From Echinicola pacifica DSM 19836 (GTDB lineage Bacteria; Bacteroidota; Bacteroidia; Cytophagales; Cyclobacteriaceae), in NCBI RefSeq assembly GCF_000373245.1, contig NZ_KB890758.1, positions 60,855 to 124,854 on the forward strand: a stretch of DNA of 64,000 nucleotides, given 5' to 3'. Under the pieces are notes generated by a model that saw only the letters and a program-made list of their open reading frames with translations, was not told where the DNA came from and made no database searches. The position numbers and the translations under genes are program-made. The stretch's first letter is position 1; each line of letters starts with the position of its first letter. This document shows, one piece after another, positions 37,938 through 47,653 of this stretch.

Positions 37938-38127
37938 ATTGATTTTGGAGTATCGTAAGTCCCACCATAGCGATGAGGAGGCTATCAGCAAGCCTCATGG
38001 TAAAAAAGAGCTTTTATATTACTGAGGTCCAATAATAAACAAAATAACTTAAACCTGCCTCACTATACCCTTCTCTTTCAGCAATTTAACCAATATTATA
38101 AAAAATAAGATCTAATTTTTACCAAGT

Positions 38128-40239
38128 TTATTCCTGGCTGATGTGGCCTGATCCTTTGAGGGAATAGTGCTGGGTACTCATTGGCATTCCCGAGGAATTG
38201 GTTAAGTTGGCCTTGGTATAAGGCTCATAGCCATAGGTCACTTTTTGCAATTCAAAGTGCGGAGGAATGGGCAGATGCAGCTGTTCATTTCGGATTTTGC
38301 CGGTGACGCATAGCGACTGACCTCTAGTATCCTCAAGGATAAATCCTAGAACTTCCCCTCCATCCAGTGTCTGTAATCCTTCCTTAAACTTAAAGTAAAC
38401 TATAAGTTCCTCAGGGAATACCTGGATGGAATCGATCACTGGAGCATCGGCCGGAAGAGGTTTATGATAGGTTTTGGCAAGGGCCAGTCTTGCTAGCCTC
38501 TCACCTACCTGCTTCTTTTCCTTCGGATGTACCTCCAGGGAATCGCCCAGGTCTAAGGTCACCGCCATTTCAGTATATGGATCCCTTTGGGCTAAATCCA
38601 GCTGCATTTCCCTGAATTTTGGCCAGGAGGGACGTGCCATACCAGGGAGCTGTACCAGGTAAATGGGAAGTGAATCGTTGGCCCAGCGATTACGGTAACT
38701 ATCCACCATGGTCGAGAAAAGCCTTTTATATAAAGTAGGGTTATGGGTGTTACTTTCTCCCTGGTACCATAGGATTCCCTTTATCCCGAAGGGAGTCATA
38801 TTGCTAATAGCCGCCTCATAAATATAAGAGGGCTGATAAGGATGCCGCTGCTGTCCCTCATACCCCTCTCCAGTATTCATTGCGGCCCTTTCCCTCACCC
38901 AAGGCATAATAAAATCAGAGTTTTGCCAGTCATCGAACAGGTCCACCAGTAAATCATCCTCCCACAGACTTTCCCTATCCACAAAGGCCTCTATGGGAGC
39001 TCCTCCAAGGGAAATCTGCACCAATCCTATCGGAATGTCCATTTCCTTTATAAGGTCGGTTCCAAAATGGTAGGCGACGGCCGAAAAAGTTTCTCTTTCA
39101 CTATTCCATTGTCCTTGGAAATACGATAGATCATTGACTTTCATAAGGGTAGAATCCCCCCAAAGTCTATTATCTGTTGGCTGAATCGCATTATACTTAA
39201 AGAGTTTTAGACGCTCAGGCTTCTCTGTTGCCTGCTCTATCTGCCATGAGCTGGATGAAGAAAGGGGAAAATCCATATTTGACTGGCCCAGGCATAGCCA
39301 CAGATCGCCCACCCAGATCTCCTCCATTCTGATGGTATCGGTGGCATGGATTACCTCCATTGTAAAAGGTCCTCCCGGCTGAATCTCTGTCAAAAAAAGC
39401 TCCCATTGACCATTTTGATTGACTTGTACGCTTATTTCCTTGCCCTGCATCCTTAGCCATACCGTCTCTGAAGGAGTCCCCTTCCCATTTATCCGTATCC
39501 TTTCGCCACGTTGGAGGAGCATACCATTACTGAAGAAATCAGGAAGCTGTAATCCTCCACCCTCCACTATTAAGGAGCTGTAGGCCGTGGCAGCCAAGAT
39601 TTTTGCGCCCTCCGCGGTGGGATGAATAGCATCAGGAAAGAGATCCGGCCGACCAATTAATGGTTGAAAAAAATCGATCAAATCCACCTCATTGGCTTGG
39701 GCTACCTGCCGGATCTCGGACCTAATCTCCTTATGCCATTCATAGGTTCCAGACTTGAAGCGTGGGTGCTCGCTATATAGGGGTGTCAATAAGGCTATAT
39801 AAATTTTCATTTGGGGATTAACCGCTCTCAATTGAGCAATGAGCCAGGAATAATCCGCCAAGAAGTTTCCCCCATGATCCGGCCAATTTCGTGGGTCGGT
39901 ATCATTCAAGCCCAAATGAATCAGAGCTATGTCTGGTCCATAAGCCAGGGCCGCGGCAAATTCCTCAGTCTGCGCATAAGGCCGATGCCCCTGCCGAAGC
40001 AGGGTGGCCCCACTGTGTCCATAATTCCTAACTTGATAATCCTCCCCCAATAACTGCTGCAACTGCACCGGATAGGCATTTTGCTCCCGATCCACTATTC
40101 CTAAACCATAGGTAACCGAATTCCCCATACAAGCCACCTTGATGGGGGGCTGGGCATGGGCTGTGGACATGCAAAGTATCAGTATCATCAGGAAGGAAAC
40201 TTCCTTAAGTCTTCTCCAAAGCAGGGAGTTTATCATCAT
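38128..40239 (-). CDS. two-module sialate O-acetylesterase (SGNH + SIAE domains)
   Basis: Periplasmic or secreted enzyme removing O-acetyl groups from sialic acids so that sialidase and lyase can act. The 703 residues have a signal peptide ending AHAQ (residue 30). Module 1 (33-225) is a GDSL/SGNH hydrolase: GNS at 39-41 with Ser41, HLGLND at 108-113 (Gly/Asn oxyanion blocks), and D203/H206 in DAIHP. Module 2 (about 230-700) is the SIAE/DUF303 domain with a second serine Ser320 in LGQSNMD, WYQGESNT as family signature, and catalytic His in LEVHP near 596. Both modules keep full catalytic residues. Last gene of the sialic-acid operon, 10 bases after the creatininase-family gene. Confidence 0.9.
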   Translation of the reverse strand: MMINSLLWRRLKEVSFLMILILCMSTAHAQPPIKVACMGNSVTYGLGIVDREQNAYPVQLQQLLGEDYQVRNYGHSGATLLRQGHRPYAQTEEFAAALAYGPDIALIHLGLNDTDPRNWPDHGGNFLADYSWLIAQLRAVNPQMKIYIALLTPLYSEHPRFKSGTYEWHKEIRSEIRQVAQANEVDLIDFFQPLIGRPDLFPDAIHPTAEGAKILAATAYSSLIVEGGGLQLPDFFSNGMLLQRGERIRINGKGTPSETVWLRMQGKEISVQVNQNGQWELFLTEIQPGGPFTMEVIHATDTIRMEEIWVGDLWLCLGQSNMDFPLSSSSSWQIEQATEKPERLKLFKYNAIQPTDNRLWGDSTLMKVNDLSYFQGQWNSERETFSAVAYHFGTDLIKEMDIPIGLVQISLGGAPIEAFVDRESLWEDDLLVDLFDDWQNSDFIMPWVRERAAMNTGEGYEGQQRHPYQPSYIYEAAISNMTPFGIKGILWYQGESNTHNPTLYKRLFSTMVDSYRNRWANDSLPIYLVQLPGMARPSWPKFREMQLDLAQRDPYTEMAVTLDLGDSLEVHPKEKKQVGERLARLALAKTYHKPLPADAPVIDSIQVFPEELIVYFKFKEGLQTLDGGEVLGFILEDTRGQSLCVTGKIRNEQLHLPIPPHFELQKVTYGYEPYTKANLTNSSGMPMSTQHYSLKGSGHISQE

Positions 40240-40248
40240 CAGAAATGT

Positions 40249-41025
40249 TTATGAGGAGTAAATATCCTGTGGTGCTACCTGATCCAATTCCACCAAAAAC
40301 GCCTTCATCTGGTCCGTCAAGGCTTCCAGAAACCGCTCCCCCTTTTGGGCACTGGCCCGCTGGGGATTTCCCACTCCCGTATCAGCACTTACCTTCTGCC
40401 AATTGCGAGGAGTCCAAGCCAATTTATCTTTCAGGCCCTTCAGCCCAAAGGCCTTGGTCTGACCGAGCCCCGCCTGATCCAGCGGTAGCACATCATCAGG
40501 GAAGAAATATTGCATGATACTGGTCTCCATCTCTCCAGCATGATCCCCGGGTTCATCAAAATAATCCTTATTTTCCATAACCCGAAACCAATCTATAAGG
40601 CCAATAAAAGAAGTTTCAAACTGTAACTGAAGTTCTCTAATAAGCGGTTTGAAATCATTACCTCCATGGCTATTGATGATCACCAATTTGGCTATCCCCT
40701 GCCGATCCAAAGAAGTCATAATATCCCTAAGAATAGCCAGTTGGGTTCCTGGGCTGGTGTTTAGACAAAATGGATAATCCACCTGCCCGGGATTTTGCAC
40801 CCCCAAAGGAATGGCAGGAAGTACCATGACTTTTGTACCCTCGGCATATGCTTTGGCGGCTGTCATCTCAGCTATTTTCTCAGACTGTAAGGTATCCGTC
40901 CCATAAGGCAAATGGAGATTATGAGGCTCTGTTGCCCCCCAAGGCAATAATGCGATACCAAATTGCTCCTCTTGCAGGCTTTTCCAATTGGTTTTATTTA
41001 GAATATAATTCTTCATACTAATCAT
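40249..41025 (-). CDS. creatininase-family metal-dependent amidohydrolase in the sialic-acid operon
   Basis: Cytoplasmic by lack of a signal peptide, 258 residues. The creatininase fold is clear: ATEPHNLHLPYGTD at 31-44 gives metal ligands Glu33, His35 and Asp44; NSHGGN at 118-123 gives His120; DHAGEMETS at 161-169 gives Glu165 or Glu167. So the di-metal centre looks intact. Family members open cyclic amides (creatinine) or act in cofactor and inositol pathways; the substrate here is unknown. It sits between the 2-epimerase gene (77 bases) and the esterase gene (10 bases), same strand, so a role in sialic-acid or amino-sugar breakdown is inferred. The start could also be ATG 41016, three codons in. 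Confidence 0.85.
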   Translation of the reverse strand: MISMKNYILNKTNWKSLQEEQFGIALLPWGATEPHNLHLPYGTDTLQSEKIAEMTAAKAYAEGTKVMVLPAIPLGVQNPGQVDYPFCLNTSPGTQLAILRDIMTSLDRQGIAKLVIINSHGGNDFKPLIRELQLQFETSFIGLIDWFRVMENKDYFDEPGDHAGEMETSIMQYFFPDDVLPLDQAGLGQTKAFGLKGLKDKLAWTPRNWQKVSADTGVGNPQRASAQKGERFLEALTDQMKAFLVELDQVAPQDIYSS

Positions 41026-41102
41026 TAAAATTGAGTCCTGAAGTCCCGCTTAATCAGCCCCTTCCTAAAAACCATTATTTAACCGGCAGAAAATCATCAA
41101 GT

Positions 41103-42287
41103 TTACCTCAGACCTTTCTCCAGGCTTTTCCATACTTGGAATAAAGCTCTTGGGACATGAAAGCAGCCTTTCCACTTCCCGCCCTTTAGGTCGAGCAGCA
41201 CCTCGCCTTTTCTATTAAGATAGCCAAACCACTCCCCATTTTTGGGATCGTAAAATTTGCCCCAGGCATAATTATGTACTTTCTCAAACCAAGCCATACA
41301 TTCCGGATTGCCTGTATGCTCATAGCCTTTGGCAAGAGCGACCAAGGTCTCCAGGTGAACCCACCATAATTTCTGATCCCATTCCAGCTGCTGGGGAGGA
41401 TGGCCCTTGCTATCAAGGAAATAAAAAACACCCCCATATTCTTTATCCCAGCCCCGCTCAAGCTGCTTGAGCATGATCTCCACCGCTCTATCGGCTAGCT
41501 GCTGATCGCCTCTTCTTTTGGCAATATCCATCATAAACCACATGGCCTCTATAGCATGTCCGGGATTCAACAGACGACCTTCAAAGGTATCAGAGAATTC
41601 ATTTTCTAAGGTCCTATTTTCGAACATGAGCAAAGTCTCCGGGTCCAGAAAATTCACCATTACCTCCCGGATACAATCATCCAGGGTTTTCTCCACCATC
41701 TCAGAGGGCAGCAGGGACTCCAGCTCCAAGCAGAGATTACTGAGAATCATGGGCAAGGCAAAGTTTTTTAGTGGGCGGGTTCCTGGAAAAGCCTTATTAT
41801 ACTTGCCTTTGGGGTTTGCCTGACGCTCAAGAATACGTTGAAAAATCCCTACGGCCTGATCCGTATAAACCTTCTCTCCAGACACCAAGCCATACTTCCC
41901 AAATGCCATGGCGGCAAAGCAATCGGAAAAAATATTATAAGGCTGCACTAAGGGCGCCCCCTCCTTGGTTAGTGAGAAATAAAAATCCCCATTATGATCC
42001 CTTCCATAGTTGGAGAGAAAGCTGATTCCTAATTTTGCCATGGCAAGCCAGTCCTCACGGGGCTCCACCTGCTGATAAAGCAGGCTGAACATCCAAGCCT
42101 GCCTGCCTTGGAGCCAAAGAAACTTGTCTGTATCATACACATTCCCCTGCCGGTCCAGACAGGTATAATACCCGCCATTTGTCCAGTCCGGAGAATGCTT
42201 TTCCCAAAAAGGAATCACATTCTCCAAAAGCGAATCACGATATAGCTTACTATATTCTTCTGGTCTCCACTGTTTCATTGTCTTCAT
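41103..42287 (-). CDS. N-acylglucosamine 2-epimerase (AGE / RnBP family)
   Basis: Interconverts ManNAc and GlcNAc without phosphorylation, the step after the lyase in the Bacteroidota sialic-acid pathway. The 394 residues have the expected (alpha/alpha)6-barrel size and motifs: the [32 protein letters not shown] N-terminal block, [11 protein letters not shown] in the middle (His of the active site), and [11 protein letters not shown] (second His), with AWFEK and [10 protein letters not shown] near the end. No signal peptide. This replaces the NanK/NanE (phosphorylated) route of E. coli. A GlcNAc kinase must be encoded elsewhere; none is in the window. It is co-directional with sialidase 41 bases upstream. 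Confidence 0.9.
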   Translation of the reverse strand: MKTMKQWRPEEYSKLYRDSLLENVIPFWEKHSPDWTNGGYYTCLDRQGNVYDTDKFLWLQGRQAWMFSLLYQQVEPREDWLAMAKLGISFLSNYGRDHNGDFYFSLTKEGAPLVQPYNIFSDCFAAMAFGKYGLVSGEKVYTDQAVGIFQRILERQANPKGKYNKAFPGTRPLKNFALPMILSNLCLELESLLPSEMVEKTLDDCIREVMVNFLDPETLLMFENRTLENEFSDTFEGRLLNPGHAIEAMWFMMDIAKRRGDQQLADRAVEIMLKQLERGWDKEYGGVFYFLDSKGHPPQQLEWDQKLWWVHLETLVALAKGYEHTGNPECMAWFEKVHNYAWGKFYDPKNGEWFGYLNRKGEVLLDLKGGKWKGCFHVPRALFQVWKSLEKGLR

Positions 42288-42328
42288 GCTTGCTAGTAGT
42301 TTGGCTTTAATGGATGTATTCCTATGCG

Positions 42329-43891
42329 TTATTTTTCCAGCTCAGATATAGGGATAATCTGAAAGGTCATATGCGCCTTGCTGCTTTCGTAGAGGATGCC
42401 CAGATGGCTCTCATCTATCACTGTCAGACAGGAATAGCCCCATCCTTTGCCTTCATCCAAGAGTAGCCCATTATTCCAACTGATTCCCTGATCTTTACTT
42501 GCTTTGATGGTCATATTATATCTTCCGTCGCTTGCTGCGGGGTTTGAGAAGAATAAATAGCTGGCCTCTTCGGAAATTCTATTTTCCGGATAGGTAATCA
42601 GGCTGGCCATACATACAGGCTCTACCAATGCCGACCTGCTGGAAGGATGCGTTTCCCAGGTGTCCCCCAGGTCTTTGGTGATGGCTATCGCTCTAGATCC
42701 GCCACGATTATCGCGCATATTGAGCATTAAGCTGCCATCATTAAGCTCTATCACCTGAGCCTCCGTGGTATTAGGCTTGGCCTCCGTCCCGATATGCCAA
42801 GATTCGCCCTTGTCCTTACTATATATGATCGTGCTATGAGGCAAATCATTCTCGTCCTTAAACTGCCCTGCAAAAACCAGGGTACCATCCCGCATGGTGA
42901 TCCCTTTACCAGGGCCATTGAACATCAGCTTCCACTTATCTTTTTTGATTTGGTCCGTAATAGAAATAGGGCTAGACCAGGTTTTGCCATCATCCTCACT
43001 TTTTACCAGCATCAGCTGGCCAGTCTCCGCGGGGCTATTTCCCTGTCCAGAACTAAACCAAGCTCTTTCACCGGGTTTGCCATGAAGCCATAGGGCCAGC
43101 ACATAAATGGTATTATCGGTGGGATCCACCAAAATAGCAGGGTCTCCAATGCCATTTTCTATCTGAGGCTTCCCGCCCCATTCGCCCATATCCATGATGA
43201 TCTCCATCGGCTCCCAAGACTCTCCTCCATCCGTACTGCGGCTCATGCCCACATCCACATCCTCCTGAAGATCCACCGAACTATTATACCGCACATCATA
43301 TACTGCGATCAAACTGCCCTGGAGGGTGGTGGCCAATCCGGGAATTCGGTAGGCGGCTACCCCATCATCCCCTGCCGTCCTCAGGCTTGTGGCTAGCCGC
43401 AAGGGCTGAAATGTCCCTGGAGAAAGTGCTAAGGAGGTTTGTTTTAACCTCAGCTCTTTTACCTTTAAGTTTATCGTCTCCTTCAGCGAGGCCTCCTCTT
43501 TTGGCTTCAAGTGAAGTTCCAGCTGGTGAGGACCTGCCTTTAAGGGGCTGTTCATTGTTATTTTCAAATGCTTATCCGGCTCTCCCAGACTGATCAGGAC
43601 CACTGGCTCCTGCTCTGCATCCGTCCGGTCATAGAGCCATAATGAATCTATGACAGACTGCCCCTCTATCTCCACTACCAGGTCCTGCAGGATATCCGCC
43701 TGCTCCAAGGTAAAGTCAAGGCTTAGCACCTTATTGCTTTGACCTTTAATCAATGGAATATCATTCTGATCTATGGTCAGTGGTACGGATTTCCCATTGC
43801 CGATGACCTTGCTGGTACATTGTCCCAAAGGGACCATCAAAAGGCTATAAAGGAAAGACAAATAAATTGCAGGAGATTTGATCATGTTCAT
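42329..43891 (-). CDS. nanH: GH33 exo-sialidase (neuraminidase)
   Basis: Cleaves terminal sialic acid from glycoconjugates, 520 residues, exported. Residues 1-27 are a signal peptide; PLGQC at 21-25 is a non-canonical lipobox, so lipidation is uncertain. Residues 28-150 form a beta-sandwich-like N-terminal domain as in the Bacteroides sialidases. The six-bladed propeller contains YRIP at 181-184 (first Arg of the triad), four Asp boxes of the S-x-D-x-G-x-x-W type ([32 protein letters not shown]) and ILYES near the end with the catalytic Tyr/Glu pair. All key elements are present. Between the transporter gene and the epimerase gene in the operon. Confidence 0.95.
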   Translation of the reverse strand: MNMIKSPAIYLSFLYSLLMVPLGQCTSKVIGNGKSVPLTIDQNDIPLIKGQSNKVLSLDFTLEQADILQDLVVEIEGQSVIDSLWLYDRTDAEQEPVVLISLGEPDKHLKITMNSPLKAGPHQLELHLKPKEEASLKETINLKVKELRLKQTSLALSPGTFQPLRLATSLRTAGDDGVAAYRIPGLATTLQGSLIAVYDVRYNSSVDLQEDVDVGMSRSTDGGESWEPMEIIMDMGEWGGKPQIENGIGDPAILVDPTDNTIYVLALWLHGKPGERAWFSSGQGNSPAETGQLMLVKSEDDGKTWSSPISITDQIKKDKWKLMFNGPGKGITMRDGTLVFAGQFKDENDLPHSTIIYSKDKGESWHIGTEAKPNTTEAQVIELNDGSLMLNMRDNRGGSRAIAITKDLGDTWETHPSSRSALVEPVCMASLITYPENRISEEASYLFFSNPAASDGRYNMTIKASKDQGISWNNGLLLDEGKGWGYSCLTVIDESHLGILYESSKAHMTFQIIPISELEK

Positions 43892-43934
43892 CAGTTATTT
43901 TCGTTTATTATTATTCTAATTTTCTTGCGTGGCC

Positions 43935-46631
43935 CTATTTATCCTTTTTTTTCAGGGTATGAATGGTAAGGCCCTTTAGGTCCTTGAAATCGGTAAAGAA
44001 TAAGCTAAATAGGTAGGTAAAACTTATTGCGCTCAGCAATCCAGTCAGGGCATAAAGGTGAATGCTTAAGTCGGTATGAAACTTCACCCCGATCTGCACG
44101 ATTGCACTGAGGATAAGGCCTATTAAAGCTCCCTTTCCATTGACTTTCTTGGACAGCATTCCGATGAGGAAAATTCCACCAAGTCCACCGGCAAAGAAGC
44201 CGATAATCATATTGAACTGATCCCAGAGAGAGGGTAATCCTAGGCTTGCCATGATTAGGGCAAAGCCGGTTCCAAACACCCCAACCACGATGGTAACCCA
44301 TCTTGCAAATTGCAGGGTATTTTTTCCATGGATATCCTTAGGAAACCATTGCTTATAAAAGTCGGTGGTCACCACCGTCGCCACCGAATTCATACTACTA
44401 TCAAGGCTGGACATGGCCGCCGCAAAAACCGCTGCAATCAGCAGTCCCGACAAGCCAGTAGGGAGTTGGGTGACAATATAGAAAGGGAAAATGCTGTCCA
44501 TATTCCCCACGGCAGGACTGAGTTCGGCAGGATGGATTTTGTAAAACAAATACAAGGCCGTACCCATGGTAAAGAAAATCAAGGCCGAAGGAAGGGCCAT
44601 CAATGCGCCCGTGGTGATTCCATTTGCGGCTGTCTTCTCGTCTTTGGTGGTCAGATATCGCTGGATGACGGTCTGGTCGCTTCCGTACTGAACGATATTG
44701 GACGCCAGTCCTCCAATCAGCACCACCCAAAAGCTCGTCCCTGTAAAGTCTAGTCGCATATCAAAAATCTTATTCTTTTCATTTTCCTTCACCATCGCCC
44801 ACAGGTCCTGAGGGTTTTCATGAATTTCGTAAAATATAAATCCTAAACAGATCAAGGCTCCACCAAGTAAAACCACCACCTGAATGACATCGGTCCAAAT
44901 AACGGCTTCGATCCCTCCGAGGACGGTATATAAAATACTCAGTAAGCCCATAATTAATATACAAATGGACACGTCGATGCCTGTCACAACGGCCAAAGCC
45001 AGGGAAGGTAAGAGTAAAACTATCCCTAGCCTGCCCAGCTGCAATCCCACATAGAGGATGCTCCCGATCAGCCGTACGGTGCGGTTGTAGCGCATTTCGA
45101 GGTATTCGTATGCGGTGGTAATATTCAGTCTTCTGAAAAAAGGCAGGAAAATAAAAATGATCACTGGGGCGACCATAATGATGGTCATCAGTAGGAAAAA
45201 TAGCGTCCAGTCCGTGGCAAAGGTCTTAGCGGGGATCGCCATAAAGGTAATTGCACTCAGCTGAGTGCCAAAGATGCTAATTCCTGCCGCCCACCAAGGT
45301 ACCCTACCACCAGCCTTAAAATAATCTTCGGTGGTATGTTGTTTGCCAGAAATCAGCAATCCCATAAGCACTAATGAGCCCAGATAAAGCCCCAACACTG
45401 TATAATTCACCCATCCAAATCCACCGATTTTCTCAAAACTCAACGCACGAATGCCAGGGCTGCGGAGTCCCGGGGAAACTTCTCCCGAAGGAAGGATAAT
45501 TTTATCCCCCCACCTGATCGCCGTCGTGGTGACAGGAGTCTGGTAAGGAAGATCTCCTGCCGATTGCCAGGTATCAGTCACCGTATGGTAGATTAAAATT
45601 CCCCGATCAAAACCCTGATGGCTCTCCAAAATAGCATCCCGTTTTTCTATCAACTCCCTTCTTTTCACCGAATCCATGGTGGCAGCAAGGCTGGCGCCAA
45701 GTCCTTCCAGTACATTGAAAGTCTGTCCCTTTACTCCCCCATACAGGACGATTTGTCCCGCACCTTGGGCAGCCCCTGTGCCGGCAGATAAGGTCATTGG
45801 ATTGCCTTGTTCGTCTTGAATTCCACTGATTTTGGTCCACTGATCCTCTGTGGGATCAAAACAAAACGCATCGCTATAGAGCTCGCTCAGCCCTTCAGCA
45901 GTCCTTTGGCGACCGCCAAACAAATAAAGGCAGTCGTTTAAGCCATTGCTTTGGACGACAGACACGGCATGAGACCGGGCTTTGCCCGGCCAGGTGGGCA
46001 AGTCTTCCCAAGCGGGATTAGCATTTGAATAATCGATACGATACACCGCCTGAGAAACCGACCGAGCCGACCCTTCTCCTTTGCTTTCACCTCCAGCCAC
46101 ATAAGCCTGGGTACCGATCACTCCTCCACTGGCATTACTAATCGGAAGGGGTAAGTCGGGTAAATAATGTAAGCTTAGCTGACGATCTCGGGGATTCCAC
46201 TTCAATATAAAAGCCGTCTGAAATATCGTATTGGAATTCTCCCCACCCACACATAGCAGGCCCTCAGGAGTGGAAATACTCGTACCATAGGCGACGGCTG
46301 CGGGCAGCTGTAAGGTCAGCCCTTCCACCCAGGCATAGCCAGAGGAGGTTTTCTCAAGCACGTGGATTTGCTGAGAAAAGTGCTTTTCACCGCCCTTCCA
46401 GGGAAGTTTATTGGGGAAATTTGCCCCTCCAGCCAAGATAAGTACCTCCTCGTGTACCCCCGCAAACATCCCCGCATAGCCAAATGCCAGGCTGTCGCCT
46501 TCCTCTCTGGGTAAATCCGGCAGATCACTAAACTTAAAGCTCCCCACGTCCTTATGGAGCTCCTGGCTGTGCACCTGAGCGCTAGAGACTAGTAAAAGAA
46601 GAATACTCGATAAATAGACAAAAATTTTCAT
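43935..46631 (-). CDS. fusion: sialate-mutarotase-like Kelch domain + SSS-family sodium/sialic-acid symporter
   Basis: One 898-residue polypeptide joins two functions normally separate. Residues 1-23 are a signal peptide; 30-395 are a Kelch six-bladed propeller resembling NanM/YjhT mutarotases, with repeated (L/V)xxxGG turns (LAGGANFPNK near 66, VAGGES at 178, LFGGRQ at 237, LYGGV at 296). Residues 405-890 are a sodium:solute symporter with about 13-14 helices, beginning VNYTVLGLYLGSLVLMGLLISG, TTEDYF and FGTQLSAITFMAIPA (sodium-site helix). The Kelch half would be periplasmic, converting alpha-sialic acid to the anomer the symporter takes up; that coupling is inference. It lies between the NanA lyase gene (42 bases) and sialidase gene (43 bases). 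Confidence 0.9.
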   Translation of the reverse strand: MKIFVYLSSILLLLVSSAQVHSQELHKDVGSFKFSDLPDLPREEGDSLAFGYAGMFAGVHEEVLILAGGANFPNKLPWKGGEKHFSQQIHVLEKTSSGYAWVEGLTLQLPAAVAYGTSISTPEGLLCVGGENSNTIFQTAFILKWNPRDRQLSLHYLPDLPLPISNASGGVIGTQAYVAGGESKGEGSARSVSQAVYRIDYSNANPAWEDLPTWPGKARSHAVSVVQSNGLNDCLYLFGGRQRTAEGLSELYSDAFCFDPTEDQWTKISGIQDEQGNPMTLSAGTGAAQGAGQIVLYGGVKGQTFNVLEGLGASLAATMDSVKRRELIEKRDAILESHQGFDRGILIYHTVTDTWQSAGDLPYQTPVTTTAIRWGDKIILPSGEVSPGLRSPGIRALSFEKIGGFGWVNYTVLGLYLGSLVLMGLLISGKQHTTEDYFKAGGRVPWWAAGISIFGTQLSAITFMAIPAKTFATDWTLFFLLMTIIMVAPVIIFIFLPFFRRLNITTAYEYLEMRYNRTVRLIGSILYVGLQLGRLGIVLLLPSLALAVVTGIDVSICILIMGLLSILYTVLGGIEAVIWTDVIQVVVLLGGALICLGFIFYEIHENPQDLWAMVKENEKNKIFDMRLDFTGTSFWVVLIGGLASNIVQYGSDQTVIQRYLTTKDEKTAANGITTGALMALPSALIFFTMGTALYLFYKIHPAELSPAVGNMDSIFPFYIVTQLPTGLSGLLIAAVFAAAMSSLDSSMNSVATVVTTDFYKQWFPKDIHGKNTLQFARWVTIVVGVFGTGFALIMASLGLPSLWDQFNMIIGFFAGGLGGIFLIGMLSKKVNGKGALIGLILSAIVQIGVKFHTDLSIHLYALTGLLSAISFTYLFSLFFTDFKDLKGLTIHTLKKKDK

Positions 46632-46673
46632 GAATTAATGGTTAATGGGCTTACTTGGTTTCACTCTGGCCTT

Positions 46674-47600
46674 CTATGACTGCTCTGACTTTACGCTAAA
46701 CTGGAAAAAGTCCAGGGCCTCCAATTTCCCCTGTAATTGCTCATAATCCTGCTCCCGGAGCTGCTTTACCGGAGATCTAAACTGCCCGCAATCCAGCCCA
46801 CAAAGCTTCATGATGGCCTTCCCACAGGCTGCCCCACCAAATTCGCTAAAGAGACTGATCATATCAATTGATTTTTCCTGGTACTTTCTAGCCTCCAGCA
46901 TATCACCATTTTTATAGGCCTCCGCTAGCAAATGATAGAGGGGAGCGGCGTAATTATAGGTGCTCCCTACTGCCCCTTCTGCGCCCATGGCCAGCCCAGC
47001 TAGCATCGTCTCATCCCAACCCCAGAGCAGGTCATATTTACCTTGCTCATATCGGAGACAGCGATTAAATTCCATAAGGTCATTATGGGTGTATTTGATA
47101 CCCGCAAAATTGGGAATCCGCCTTCCCGCTTCCTCCAAAAAGTCCAGCATAGGAAGATCGACCTTTGACAATAAAGGGATATGATAGAAATAAAACGCTT
47201 GCTGTGGGGCTACCTCGGCAATAGGCTCAAAATAATCCACCAATTGCTTTACCGTGCTGGGCCTCATATAATAGGGAGCCGTGAGGGCAATTCCATGGAA
47301 CTTAAGCTCCCGAGCTTTTGCCGCGAGTAAGATCGCTTCCTTCTGATTGGTCCCTCCCAGCATGGCCATTATTTTGAAATTGCTATGAGAGAATGGCGCC
47401 CAGGCTTCGAACAATTTCATCTTCTCCTCCAGGGTCAAAGCAGCGCCTTCCCCGGTGGTGCCTGCTATAAATGCCCCTGCTAGCTGGTGTGATTTCAAGG
47501 AATGAGCTAAGGAGGGAATTTGTGAAAGATTCAGCTCTCCATGTTTATTATATGGCGTGAAGGTCGCGGCGATAAGCCCTTTTATTTTTTCAAATTTCAT
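46674..47600 (-). CDS. nanA: N-acetylneuraminate lyase (NanA)
   Basis: Cytoplasmic class I aldolase splitting Neu5Ac to ManNAc and pyruvate, 308 residues. It belongs to the DapA/NanA superfamily: GTTGEG at 48-53 binds the carboxylate, Tyr139 in FYFYHIP is the catalytic tyrosine, and Lys169 in GIKYTHND forms the Schiff base. YHIP instead of the plain YNxP/YNIP of dihydrodipicolinate synthases supports the sialate lyase branch, as does the neighbourhood. It directly follows SusD, from which it is separated by a strong hairpin (47615-47645). Confidence 0.92.
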   Translation of the reverse strand: MKFEKIKGLIAATFTPYNKHGELNLSQIPSLAHSLKSHQLAGAFIAGTTGEGAALTLEEKMKLFEAWAPFSHSNFKIMAMLGGTNQKEAILLAAKARELKFHGIALTAPYYMRPSTVKQLVDYFEPIAEVAPQQAFYFYHIPLLSKVDLPMLDFLEEAGRRIPNFAGIKYTHNDLMEFNRCLRYEQGKYDLLWGWDETMLAGLAMGAEGAVGSTYNYAAPLYHLLAEAYKNGDMLEARKYQEKSIDMISLFSEFGGAACGKAIMKLCGLDCGQFRSPVKQLREQDYEQLQGKLEALDFFQFSVKSEQS

Positions 47601-47614
47601 AATGGAAAGTTAAA

Positions 47615-47645
47615 GTACAAGAGGTGAGCGGCTCACCTCTTGTAC
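47615..47645 (-). repeat. 15-bp perfect inverted repeat between susD and nanA
   Basis: Arms 47615-47629 and 47631-47645 flank a single central base. The RNA hairpin would start 8 bases after the SusD stop and end 14 bases before the nanA ATG. No T run follows, so it is not a classical terminator. It may act as an mRNA-stabilising or attenuating element that lets susCD be expressed above the catabolic genes, or be a protein-binding palindrome. Confidence 0.85.
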
Positions 47646-47653
47646 GGATAGGA

